From: Costus lasius
Taxonomy: Eukaryota; Streptophyta; Magnoliopsida; Zingiberales; Costaceae
Assembly (NCBI GenBank): GCA_027563935.2
Contig: CM050447.1
Location: 16,818,001 to 16,882,000, forward strand
Length of the DNA: 64,000 bases
Direction: 5' to 3'
The notes under the pieces are model-generated. The model searched no databases. It worked only from the letters and a program-made list of their open reading frames with translations, and was not told the origin of the DNA. Position 1 is the stretch's first letter. Every line of letters begins with the position of its first letter. Shown piece by piece: positions 1-10,977 of the stretch. Position numbers and translations under genes: made by a program.

Positions 1-1761
1 AACTATGGTGCTTATGAGACTGGTATGTGGGCTGGTTAGGGCACGGGGTGCTAACGCAGACACATGGGTATATCATGAGAGGATATACTGGATGGACCCG
101 CTATGAGGCTATGACTTGGTGTCATGAGTTATCCTCATAAGTGACAGGAGATGCATTGATCCCTTGACTTGAGGTCATTGATCATTCTATATGGTTAGAG
201 ACTTGCTTTGATGCAACCTAACACCTTGCCGTAGTTGGAAAGTCATAAAGGTTGTCATTGAGCGTGTCACGACCCATATGATAAGGTCAATGGACAGACA
301 TAGGATTTGCCCCTTTCTATGGGAAGCTTGATATCCATGGAGCTCCTCTATGGTTCTATGACTGAAAGTGTATGGCCATACCCAGGTAAGAACCTGATTT
401 AGTCATAGCCATGTGATTGGATGAAAACAAGTGGTGACACACTTGTCCAATCGAATATCAGTTCGGCGAAGAGACTGTAATGCATCTGTACCTAGTTGCG
501 ATGATGGGGATGTCGATGTCGATATCCATTCCAATGACCTGGGTAGCAGCGATGCACTGCTAGGTGCCACTCACTGCTTGTGGTGACCTTTGGTCAGCAC
601 TGCCAGCGTCAGAGGAACCTACAGGGTCGCACACCTTGATACTTGAGTTCTCGTATTGATCGGGAAGCCTTATGATCGAGTTATTGGATAACTCGGATCT
701 AATTGGGAGATTTCATCAGCGCCAATGGGCCTGATGAGATGGAAGAATGTTATTGGAGCCAAACTTCATTTTTGGCAGGTTGACCCGTATTTGACCATGG
801 TTGGTCACATTTGGATTAGGGTTGCATTGGATTGGATCCAAGTGCTTAATCAACTTATGCAATGATGTTTGGGCTAGCTCATTATCCAATGAGGCCCAAT
901 AACAAGTTCTCATGAAGAGAAGAGAGGCTAAAAGGGTATAATGGGGAGAGACCCAACCCCATTGGCGCCTAAGGGGCATAATGGGGTTAGGGTGGCAAAA
1001 TTGCTTCATTAAGGAAGCAATTTCCGCCTAGCCCTCTCCCATTGATGGAATGCATGCCTCTAAGGCATTTCTTGAGGCGCAAGGCAAGGCCTTGGCGCAC
1101 AAGGAAGGCGTGGGGCTTAATGAGGAAAGGTTGAATGAGAATTAAGGAAATGTCTTGGAGACTTTCCTTATCACAAACCTCCTCATCCTAGCCCTACACT
1201 TGTCTTAATCCTAGCCTTTCATAAATCGCCCCTTGCCCTATAAAAGAGCACCTAGTCGCCCCTCTTGAAGAGAGACAATTCCTTGGAGGCGTAATCATTA
1301 AAAGGGTCGAAAGCTTGGAGGCTCTTGGCGCAACCTCTCTTCCTCCATCATCTAGCCGCAAGCACAAGTCCTCTTCTCCTCCTCTTGGGTCAAGAAAGAC
1401 TTGAACTTGGCGTCTACCTCTCCACCTCTTCTTCTAGGCGATTCTACCTTGGAGGTGGCGCAAGGATTGAAGAAGAAGGACTAAGGCTTGGATCTTCTTC
1501 CCGAGGCTAGCACCGGGCGAGGAAGAAGAGAACTCAAGAGATCCGTGTGTGTGAGACTGCAGAGGGCGGACACTTGGACGCCTACATCGGCATCGCTCTC
1601 TTCTTTGCTCTAAGGTATTTCCTAACTCATCGTGTCGACTCCCTTGCATGCGATCTTCACTGGGTTTTTGGGACCGGCCTGTTTCGGGGACATCCTTCCG
1701 CTGTGCAAACATGTATGTCCATGACTCTAAAATTGTAAAATGTCCCCGGGGTTTCCCAACA
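1..1761 (+). repeat. 5' LTR of the Copia element (partial)
   Basis: Direct repeat of 9216-10977. The first ~203 bases are beyond the window edge. It ends in CCCAACA, followed one base later by the primer-binding site. Differences from the right LTR are scattered single bases. Confidence 0.95.
1239..1246 (+). promoter_or_regulatory. TATA box of the 5' LTR promoter
   Basis: TATAAAAG in the LTR, with the same octamer at 10454-10461 in the right LTR. It separates a long U3 (~1.4 kb) from R-U5 of about 0.5 kb. The position fits an LTR promoter; the transcription start is inferred. Confidence 0.6.
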
Positions 1762-1762
1762 G

Positions 1763-1774
1763 TGGTATCAGAGC
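1763..1774 (+). other. Primer-binding site, initiator Met-tRNA type
   Basis: TGGTATCAGAGC, one base after the LTR end. This is the usual plant LTR-retrotransposon primer site, complementary to the 3' end of initiator methionine tRNA. Confidence 0.95.
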
Positions 1775-3387
1775 GACTTGCAAGCCTCGAACGATGTTTT
1801 ATGCTTTTCTTTCATGCTCACATGCCATATCTCTATTTTCGTAAATAGCATGATGCATGGCAATCAATTTTTCTAAAAGTAGAAAAATTAGGGTTTCTTG
1901 TTTCTATCATCCTCTCAATCTCTTTTGGATTTTTGGACTATTTTTCTTGTTTGATTTAAAGATCAAAGGCGCACGTAATTTTATCAAGTAGGACGGGCAT
2001 TGTGTCTCCGGACTGGCCAGGTCTCTTGATATGACAAAATTGCCAGCCGAAAGGATCTCTGAAATCATCTTGAAAAATAAATCGCAATTAACCAAAAGAT
2101 TTGTGAGAAGAAGATGAGAAGAAGAGACTAGTTTTATGAAAAAGTAAAATTTCTGATTTTATGTTTTTCATGAGCATGTAGAATTGCATGAGTAAATACC
2201 TTGATTGTGCATGATGTTGTGATCATTAGTCAAGCCACCTTTGCATGCCTGTGGTGTATCCTCGTGAGGCCTGCGTGCCGCTTTTCTTTTTTCAAAGAAG
2301 AAGATTAGGGTGGCGCATGTACTTGGAGCTTGGCGCATGCATCGAAGGAAGAGGCGCAACAAGCTTGCATAGTGGCGCAAGTTTGGTCTGGCCGAACCCT
2401 TGGGTTTGTGTGCTAGCTAACTTGGCTTCTTGCATGGTGGCGCATCCTCCACAAAGAAAGACCATGGCATTGGCCGAACCTTTGGGGTCTACCCTTAGGG
2501 TTTGTGAGCTAAACCATGTTGAAAGGACCTTGGAGCCGACCTTGAGGACCAAAATAGAGGGCGGCTAGGCTAGGTCTATTTTAGGGGCTTGAGTCCTATG
2601 TCAAGAGTTGAATCTCCTTCGGCATGGGTTGATTCAATGTCTTGAGAGGGCTTTGATCACATCATCCTTTACTGCTTTCCCTATCTGCTAAAAGCATGCA
2701 TGTAATGTTTTATCGTTATGTTATCACTATAGGATTGCATGCCTGTATTGTTAGACATAAGATAAAACGTAAGATGATGAGACTCAAAAACCCTCAAAGA
2801 AATATCAAGTCTAGTAGCCTTCTAACGCGTAGCCCTCACTAAGCTATCGATCAGTGGAGTTGTGAATTGTTTCCCACCCTCGTGGGACACACCCACTTAT
2901 CTTTAGAAAGTGCGTGGTGGCAATGGTTTCCCCAGTCCAGTTTTAACCTGGACGTGCCTTCGCAAGGAAACTCGTTGGCCCTGGGCATAACGGTTAGGAA
3001 TGGACTTGACTAGAAATTCACATGCGCTGGGCACATGGTGAAATTCTAGAGGCATCGTTGAAAGGTTAGGGTTTCATGTTGTATCCAGCCTTCGCTGGAC
3101 ATGAAACGCCTAGACTGTTTCAATAAAGGGAGTTGCTTGGAGCAACCGGCCGGCGCGCCCACCTTGTGAAGCATGGGTCACTTTGTGCATCTCATCCCAC
3201 CCTCGTGGGACGCGAAGCCTCATGCGAAATAAGGATCCCATCTCACTAGGAAGTCTTAAACTTCCCGATTGACCTTGTGGGTTGTCAATTCGAATCAAAA
3301 TAGTGGGAGCCATAATCATTTAAAACAAGTCCAGTTTAAATGATTCAAAGTAGTACTAATCTGCTGTTTCTTGGGTGTTGTAGAACA
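1775..3387 (+). other. Untranslated leader of the Copia element
   Basis: About 1.6 kb between the primer site and gag. No convincing reading frame. It contains several copies of a CCTCGTGGGAC-like phrase near 2880 and 3200 and would hold the packaging signal, which cannot be located by eye. Confidence 0.6.
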
Positions 3388-6300
3388 ATGGCTATGAACA
3401 CTGGCGGATTGTCTCTGCGATCTATCCTGGACAAGGATAAGTTAGTTGGAACTAACTTTATGGACTGGCATCGGAATTTGAGGATAGTCCTCAAGCTTGA
3501 AAAGAAGCTGTATGTCCTGGAACAGCCTCTTCCTGCGGCTCCTCCGCCTAATGCCCGAACGGCAGAAAGAGATGCTTATAGGAAGCATCAAGATGACTCT
3601 TTGGAGGTTGCATGTCTCATGCTAGCCAGCATGGCACCTGAATTGCAGGTGCAGTATGAGGAGCATAACGCTTTTCAGATGATCACTCGTCTGAAACAGA
3701 TGTTCGAGGCTCAGGCTAGAACTGAGAGATTTGACACTGCCAAAGCAGTCTTTCGGTGCAAGTTGTCTGAGGGTGCACCAGTGAGACCCCATGTTCTCAA
3801 ACTCATTGGGAATGTGGATCATCTCAGGAAACTGGGACACGCCATAGACAACGAGCTGGTTGTGGATCTTATTCTACATTCCCTGCCCCCTAGCTTCAGT
3901 CCGTTTATCATTAATTTCAACATGAACCGGATTGAGTGCACACGGGAGGAATTGATGAATATGCTCCAAACAGCCGAGCGCGAGATGGGTAAGACCAAAC
4001 CCAATTCTGTTATTTTGGTCCCTGCGACCAAGAAGATAAAGAAGAAGGGTAAGGCACGTGCTAAGGGCAGTGCCAAAGGTCCTACCAAGGCACTGAAAAA
4101 AAGGGCGAAGAAGTCAAAGGACCAGAGGTGTTTCCACTGTGGCGAGCAGGGTCACTGGAGAAGGGACTGCAGGCAGCTTCAGAATGAGGAGAAGAAAGGC
4201 TTGGCCTTAACTTCTAGCTCAGGTATTTATGTTACAGAAGTCAATCTTTCTACTTCTATGTCATGGGTATTGGATACCGCATGTGGAGCTCATATTTGTA
4301 CAAATATGCAGGGGCTCAAGAAAAGTAGAACGGTGAAGCCTGGAAAGATAGACCTACGAGCTGGAAACGGGGCACAGGTTGCTGCTGTTGCTGTAGGCGT
4401 TTTGACTCTCTCCTTGCCTTCTGGACTTCACTTAGAACTAGATAATTGCTTCTATGTACCTTCTCTTACCAAGAACATTATATCCATTCCTTGCTTAGCA
4501 AGGAAGGGCTTTAAATTTGAAATAAATAAGAACTCCTGTTCTTTTTCATTTGCAAACATGTTCTATGGGAAGGGTACTTTATGCAATGGTCTGTATATCT
4601 TGGATATGGAAAGTTCTATTTGTAACATAAGTAATAAAAGGACCAAACTGAGTGGTTCAGTTGGTGCTTTCCTATGGCACTGTCGATTGGCCCATATAAA
4701 CAAGAATCGCATCCAACAACTCCATGCAAATGGATTGTTAGATTCAAATTCCTTGGAGGAATTTGATACTTGTGAACCTTGTTTATTAGGGAAAATGACA
4801 AAAGCGCCCTTCACCAAGATTGGTGAGAGGACAGGAGGTTTATTGGATCTCATACATACTGATGTGTGTGGGCCTTTCAATAAACAAGCCAGAGGAGGGT
4901 ACAACTACTTCATTACCTTCACTGATGACTTCAGTAGGTATGGTTATGTCTACCTGATAAGACATAAGTCTGAATCCTTTGAGAAATTCAAGGAGTTCAA
5001 GAATGAAGTAGAGAACCAGCTTGGAAGATCCATTAAAGCTCTTCGATCAGATCGAGGTGGAGAATACCTGAGCGGTGAGTTCTTTGACTATCTGAAGGAG
5101 TGTGGGATCGTATCCCAACTCACTCCTCCTGGAACACCTCAATGGAATGGTGTATCTGAGAGGAGAAATCGAACTTTATTGGATATGGTTCGATCTATGA
5201 TGAGTCATGCAACTCTACCTCCCTCATTCTGGGGGCATGCACTAGAGACAGCTTCTCTGATACTGAATAACGTTCCATCCAAGAGTGTCTCCAAAATACC
5301 ATACGAGGTATGGACTGGGAGACGCCCTAATCTCACTTTTATCAGAATCTGGGGATGTGAGGCTTATGTCAAACGTCAGGATTCTAGCAAGCTAGAACCT
5401 AGATCTGATAAGTGTGTGTTTGTGGGGTATCCTAAGGAAACTAGAGGATACTACTTCTATGTCCCAGCCGAGAACAAAGTTTTTGTTGCTCGGGGAGCTG
5501 TCTTTCTGGAGAAAGAATTTCTCATGAAAGAAGTTAGTGGGAGGAAATTTGACTTGGATGAGGTCCAAGTTCAACCACAAGATATAGAGATGGAATCTGA
5601 GCCATCTGCACCGGTTGTTGGACAACCAGAGGCTCAGACACAGGTCCCACGTAGATCTGGGAGGATTCGTCGTGCACCTGAGAGGTATGGGTCGCTGCCG
5701 ACCCAACACGATGGAATCTTCATCATTGAGGATGAACCCAGGACCTACGATGAAGCGGTCAGTGGACCGGACTCCGAGAAATGGCTTGACGCCATGCGAT
5801 CCGAGATGGATTCCATGTCAGCTAACCAAGTCTGGGATTTGGTTGAGCCGCCTAATGGGGTAACACCCATTGGATGCAAATGGGTTTTCAAGAAGAAAAC
5901 CGACATGGATGGCAACATAGTTACCTATAAAGGCAGATTGGTGGCTAAAGGATTTAAACAAGTCCACGGGGTGGACTATGATGAAACCTTCTCGCCAGTT
6001 GCCATGATTAAATCCATTCGGATTCTACTTGCAATAGCTGCATATCATAACTATGAGATATGGCAGATGGATGTGAAAACAGCGTTCCTTAACGGGAAGC
6101 TGACTGAGGATGTGTATATGTCACAACCTGATGGTTTCATCCATCCTGCAGAGGGTAGTAAAATCTGCAGGCTAAAGAGATCCATTTATGGATTAAAGCA
6201 AGCATCTCGAAGTTGGAATCTTCGATTTGATGAAGCCGTTAGAGATTATGGCTTTATCAAAAGCGAAGATGACGCCTGTGTATACAGAAAATTCAGTGGG

Positions 6301-7314
6301 AGCTTGGTAATTTTTCTGGTCTTGTATGTTGATGACATACTGCTCATCGGAAACGACATCCCTAGTCTTCAAGCTGTGAAGACATGGTTGGGGAAGTGTT
6401 TCGAGATGAAAGACTTAGGGGAGGCCGCCTATATTCTAGGCGTGAGGATCTACCGGGATAGATCCAAGAGACTCTTAGCCCTTAGTCAGAGTACTTACAT
6501 TGATAAGGTACTGGAGAGGTTCTACATGGAGCAATCTAAGAAAGGATACCTTCCAGTGAGACATGGCCTTACTCTTTCAAAGAGCCAGTGTCCTACAACA
6601 CAGGCTGAGAGGGATGACATGAGTCGAATTCCTTATGCTTCGGCAGTAGGATCGATCATGTATGCAATGTTGTGTACTAGACCAGATGTGGCATATGCTG
6701 TGAGCATAACCAGCCGATACCAATCCAATCCTGGTATGCAGCACTGGGTGGCTGTAAAGAACATCCTAAAGTATCTGAGAAGAACTAAGGATCTGTTCTT
6801 GGTCTATGGGGGACAAGAAGAGCTCAGTATACAGGGCTACACTGATGCTTCGTTCCAGTCTGACCCTGACGACTTTAGATCGCAAGCCGGCTATGTGTTC
6901 AAGTTAAATGGAGGCGCTGTATGCTGGAAGAGCTTCAAGCAATCTACCATAGCAGATTCTACAACCGAAGCTGAGTATGTAGCTGCTTCTGAGGCAGCCA
7001 AGGAAGCTGTTTGGATAAGAAAGTTCTTATGTGATCTTCAAGTGGTACCTAGTGCAATGGACCCCATTGAACTCTACTGTGACAACAATGGAGCAATTGC
7101 ACAAGCTAAGGAACCACAGTCTCATCAAAGATCCAAACACATACTCAGAAGATTTCACCTGATCAGAGAGATCATAGACAGAGGTGATGTCAAGATTAGC
7201 AGAGTAGACACAGATAACAATCTAGCAGACCCATTGACCAAGGCTTTGGCGCAGCAGAAGCATGATGGTCACGCTAGAGATATGTTGGGGTATGCCCTTA
7301 AGGCTAATGTTTGA
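3388..7314 (+). CDS. Copia gag-pol polyprotein, intact
   Basis: A single polyprotein of 1308 residues if it starts at the ATG at 3388, where the Copia Gag-like N-terminus begins; an in-frame ATG at 3340 would add 16 unrelated residues. Order: Gag; CCHC zinc knuckle from residue ~248 (CFHCGEQGHWRRDC); aspartic protease with DTACGAH at ~296; integrase zinc region (H..H..CEPC) near 430-465; integrase core with DVCGPF, RSDRGGEY and SERRNR; reverse transcriptase with the YVDDILL active site near 980; RNase H with YTDASF and DSTTEAEY. Protease, integrase, reverse transcriptase, RNase H is the Copia order. No stops or frameshifts are seen, so the element could be autonomous. Gag and Pol share one frame, so any Gag excess must come from processing or splicing. 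Confidence 0.96.
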   Translation: MAMNTGGLSLRSILDKDKLVGTNFMDWHRNLRIVLKLEKKLYVLEQPLPAAPPPNARTAERDAYRKHQDDSLEVACLMLASMAPELQVQYEEHNAFQMITRLKQMFEAQARTERFDTAKAVFRCKLSEGAPVRPHVLKLIGNVDHLRKLGHAIDNELVVDLILHSLPPSFSPFIINFNMNRIECTREELMNMLQTAEREMGKTKPNSVILVPATKKIKKKGKARAKGSAKGPTKALKKRAKKSKDQRCFHCGEQGHWRRDCRQLQNEEKKGLALTSSSGIYVTEVNLSTSMSWVLDTACGAHICTNMQGLKKSRTVKPGKIDLRAGNGAQVAAVAVGVLTLSLPSGLHLELDNCFYVPSLTKNIISIPCLARKGFKFEINKNSCSFSFANMFYGKGTLCNGLYILDMESSICNISNKRTKLSGSVGAFLWHCRLAHINKNRIQQLHANGLLDSNSLEEFDTCEPCLLGKMTKAPFTKIGERTGGLLDLIHTDVCGPFNKQARGGYNYFITFTDDFSRYGYVYLIRHKSESFEKFKEFKNEVENQLGRSIKALRSDRGGEYLSGEFFDYLKECGIVSQLTPPGTPQWNGVSERRNRTLLDMVRSMMSHATLPPSFWGHALETASLILNNVPSKSVSKIPYEVWTGRRPNLTFIRIWGCEAYVKRQDSSKLEPRSDKCVFVGYPKETRGYYFYVPAENKVFVARGAVFLEKEFLMKEVSGRKFDLDEVQVQPQDIEMESEPSAPVVGQPEAQTQVPRRSGRIRRAPERYGSLPTQHDGIFIIEDEPRTYDEAVSGPDSEKWLDAMRSEMDSMSANQVWDLVEPPNGVTPIGCKWVFKKKTDMDGNIVTYKGRLVAKGFKQVHGVDYDETFSPVAMIKSIRILLAIAAYHNYEIWQMDVKTAFLNGKLTEDVYMSQPDGFIHPAEGSKICRLKRSIYGLKQASRSWNLRFDEAVRDYGFIKSEDDACVYRKFSGSLVIFLVLYVDDILLIGNDIPSLQAVKTWLGKCFEMKDLGEAAYILGVRIYRDRSKRLLALSQSTYIDKVLERFYMEQSKKGYLPVRHGLTLSKSQCPTTQAERDDMSRIPYASAVGSIMYAMLCTRPDVAYAVSITSRYQSNPGMQHWVAVKNILKYLRRTKDLFLVYGGQEELSIQGYTDASFQSDPDDFRSQAGYVFKLNGGAVCWKSFKQSTIADSTTEAEYVAASEAAKEAVWIRKFLCDLQVVPSAMDPIELYCDNNGAIAQAKEPQSHQRSKHILRRFHLIREIIDRGDVKISRVDTDNNLADPLTKALAQQKHDGHARDMLGYALKANV

Positions 7315-9000
7315 GGCCTTGGGCTTGTATCAGTATCATGTATAAACTCTTATGTTTATAAAGGCATGGTTGTTATTCAGGTTGTTATATTGTCTGCTGC
7401 AATAATTGTACTTCTGAATAATGTCTCAAAGCTGTTCAGCTGGGCTGACATGCAGTTTTGTCCTTAGTCGAGATATCTTGGTGAACATGAGACAGCCTTG
7501 ATATGGTTAAGACTAATATGTGTTCTAATCTTATAGGATGCTTCGAGCATGGAATAAGATGTAGACTCATGGGTACATTGGATGTACTAGACAGACCCTA
7601 CTAGGATATTCAATTGCTTGTCACAATGTGAATAATCCTTGAATGCGACAAGTGGCACATTTCCTCTGACTTGAGATCACTTGTGTTTCTAAATGATGAT
7701 TGTCATTGTTTTGAGGTAGTTCAATATCATTTGAAACATAATGGTTATAGACTATCTTGGATGGTGAGCTTGAGTCAGGTTAGGGCACTAGTGATAGACA
7801 AAGGATTGCCGTCTCCTTGTTTAAGGAGTGTGATGTTCTAAAGGGGCCCCCTGGATGAGATGATTGAGAAAGTGTATGGCCATACCCAGGTGACTGTGTT
7901 CATCTGTTCTAATCATACTTATCATATTGGAGTTACAGGCTTGACACGCTTGTCCAATAAGAACATCCAGTGGCAAAGGAATTATGTATGCCTAGTGAGT
8001 TGATTCACACTTGTGCTGTGGTTTGGGTGTAGTCTTGGAAGACTCTTTTCTTTATATCGGGAGACAGTGATGTGTTGCTAGATACCCCTCACTGATCGTG
8101 ATAACGTGAGTTATCGTTACCGACATTTAAAGGAAACCCTCAGGGTCGCACAATTTGATGATATGGCTTACTTAAGTCAGATCGTGTGGACTGAATTGTT
8201 TGGGTTCAGTTTAAAAGGATTTAATCTCTGATTGTAAGTGAGATCTGGTCTGATCATGTTTGATTGATTAGGGCTTGAGATCGGTAAGCTTCGATCGAGA
8301 GATTGGATGCTAGATCAGTGAGATCAGGAGCATCAAGAGATCGACGGTCAGATCAAGAGCCTTAGGGTTTAATGTGATCTGGACTAATGGCTTGGGTCGA
8401 TTGGTCTATGAACCAGACCAAATTGAACCAGCTCATTGAGTGAGCGTGTGGTTCAAATTGAGAGGAGTTTGCGCATGGGGTAAACCCATGATCGCAAGTG
8501 AGTGAGTGGCTTTCTATTTTTAGAAAGCATGATCACATTCGTGACCACTACTCACGTTCACGCCTAAGGCGCCCTCATCTCTCGTTTCTCCTCACTCTCG
8601 TCGCCAACTTGGGCATTCGGCACTTGCACTCTCGTGTGGTGAAGAGGTTGACGAAAAAGAGAAGGAAGAATTTGGCCAAGCAAAGTGATCTTTCCCTTCC
8701 ATTCGACAACGGCTTCTTGGAACCTTGCTAGCACAAGGAGCACCAAGGAAGAGTAGGCGACACCAATTGTGTGCGTCACCTTTGGAGAAGGAGCACTTGC
8801 GCCTTTCCTTCCAAGACACCATCTAAGCGATGGCAATGGTGAGAATCGTTTTTAAGTTGAACATATTATATGCATAGATCCTTGAAACCCCTTCCGCTGC
8901 ATCAAAATTGTCATATGCGCCTCCTATAGGGTTTCGCCCCCTTATTTTAGGGGACTTTCAAGATATGGGGTTGAGACTCCTCAACTTCTAGGTCTTAGTG
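7315..9000 (+). repeat. 3' internal region with a diverged LTR-like copy
   Basis: An unusually long (1.7 kb) non-coding stretch between the pol stop and the polypurine tract. From about 7340 to 8160 it follows the element's own LTR in order. Shared blocks include GTGTATGGCCATACCCAGG (7872 and 368), a TTGTCCAAT block (7942 and 442), CTCACTG (8089 and 569) and CAGGGTCGCACA (8142 and 622). Near 8890 a CTTCCGCTG...AAAATTGT block matches the LTR's 3' portion. Similarity is far lower than between the two real LTRs. Confidence 0.7.
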
Positions 9001-9012
9001 CAAGTGGGAGAT
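9001..9012 (+). other. Polypurine tract
   Basis: CAAGTGGGAGAT directly before the TGTTGG start of the right LTR. This is the plus-strand priming site. Confidence 0.8.
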
Positions 9013-10977
9013 TGTTGGTGTATATGCCCTAGGACCTAGCTTTGGTCAACTTGTGTACTACTTGACATTGATATTTATATATCATTTTGGCATTGTCGTT
9101 ATCATAGTCTGTCTACACCTGCGATTGTGTACTTACATGATAATGTCCCTGGAGACAGATTGGATCTGTGCTCAAATAAAGATCCCCAGTCAATGTACCT
9201 TAGTGGATATGGGACAACTATGGTGCTTATGAGACTGGTATGTGGGCTGGTTAGGGCACGGGGTGCTAACGCAGACACATGGGTATATCATGGGAGGATA
9301 TACTGGATAGACCCGCTATGAGGCTATGACTTGGTGTCATGAGTTATCCTCATAAGTGACAGGAGATGCATTGATCCCTTGACTTGAGGTCATTGATCAT
9401 TCTATATGGTTAGAGACTTGCTTTGATGCAACCTAACACCTTGCCGTAGTTGGAAAGTCATAAAGGTTGTCATTGAGCGTGTCACGACCCATATGATAAG
9501 GTCAATGGACAGACATAGGATTTGCCCCTTTCTATGGGAAGCTTGATATCCATGGAGCTCCTCTATGGTTCTATGACTGAAAGTGTATGGCCATACCCAG
9601 GTAAGAACCTGATTTAGTCATAGCCATGTGATTGGATGAAAACAAGTGGTGACACACTTGTCCAATCGGATATCAGTTCGGCAAAGAGACTGTAATGCAT
9701 CTGTACCTAGTTGCGATGATGGGGATGTCGATGTCGATATCCATTCCAATGACCTGGGTAGCAGCGATGCACTGCGAGGTGCCACTCACTGCTTGTGGTG
9801 ACCTTTGGTCAGCACTGCCAGCGTCAGAGGAACCTACAGGGTCGCACACCTTGATACTTGAGTTCTCGTATTGATCGGGAAGCCTTATGATCGAGTTATT
9901 GGATAACTCGGATCTAATTGGGAGATTTCATCAGCGCCAATGGGCCTGATGAGATGGAAGAATGTTATTGGAGCCAAACTTCATTTTTGGCAGGTTGACC
10001 CGTATTTGACCATGGTTGGTCACATTTGGATTAGGGTTGCATTGGATTGGATCCAAGTGCTTAATCAACTTATGCAATGATGTTTGGGCTAGCTCATTAT
10101 CCAATGAGGCCCAATAACAAGTTCTCATGAAGAGAAGAGAGGCTAAAAGGGTATAATGGGGAGAGACCCAACCCCATTGGCGCCTAAGGGGCATAATGGG
10201 GTTAGGGTGGCAAAATTGCTTCATTAAGGAAGCAATTTGCGCCTAGCCCTCTCCCATTGATGGAATGCATGCCTCTAAGGCATTGCTTGAGGCGCAAGGC
10301 AAGGCCTTGGCGCACAAGGAAGGCGTGGGGCTTAATGAGGAAAGGTTGAATGAGAATTAAGGAAATGTCTTGGAGACTTTCCTTATCACAAACCTCCTCA
10401 TCCTAGCCCTACACTTGTCTTAATCCTAGCCTTTCATAAATCGCCCCTTGCCCTATAAAAGAGCACCTAGTCGCCCCTCTTGAAGAGAGACAATTCCTTG
10501 GAGGCGTAATCATTAAAAGGGGGCGAAAGCTTGGAGGCTCTTGGCGCAACCTCTCTTCCTCCATCATCTAGCCGCAAGCACAAGTCCTCTTCTCCTCCTC
10601 TTGGGTCAAGAAAGACTTGAACTTGGCGTCTACCTCTCCACCTCTTCTTCTAGGCGATTCTACCTTGGAGGTGGCGCAAGGATTGAAGAAGAAGGACTAA
10701 GGCTTGGATCTTCTTCCCGAGGCTAGCACCGGGCGAGGAAGAAGAGAACTCAAGAGATCCGTGTGTGAGAGACTACAGAGGGCGGACACTTGGACGCCTA
10801 CATCGGCATCGCTCTCTTCTTTGCTCTAAGGTATTTCCTAACTCATCGTGTCGACTCCCTTGCATGCGATCTTCACTGGGTTTTTGGGACCGGCCTGTTT
10901 CGGGGACATCCTTCCGCTGTGCAAACATGTATGTCCATGACTCTAAAATTGTAAAATGTCCCCGGGGTTTCCCAACA
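9013..10977 (+). repeat. 3' LTR of the Copia element, 1965 bp
   Basis: Complete LTR starting TGTTGG and ending CCAACA. Near-identical to 1-1761 over the shared length. Its own TATA box is at 10454-10461. Confidence 0.96.
10454..10461 (+). promoter_or_regulatory. TATA box of the 3' LTR promoter
   Basis: TATAAAAG, same context as in the 5' LTR. Transcription from here would run out into the Gypsy remnant at 10978 onward. Confidence 0.55.

Larger units (their letters stand above)
1..10977 (+). mobile_element. Young Copia LTR retrotransposon, 5' end cut by window
   Basis: An LTR element with its right LTR complete at 9013-10977 and its left LTR present from an internal point (window base 1 matches base 9216). 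The order is LTR, methionine-tRNA primer site, leader, one gag-pol frame, long 3' untranslated region, purine-rich tract, LTR. About ten differences are seen by eye over the ~1.76 kb of LTR that can be compared, and the polyprotein is uninterrupted, so insertion looks recent. LTRs near 2 kb and the Copia domain order recall the Angela/Tork (TNT1-like) lineages, but the lineage is not proven. The five bases after the right LTR are GATAC; the left target-site duplication lies outside the window. Confidence 0.95.
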
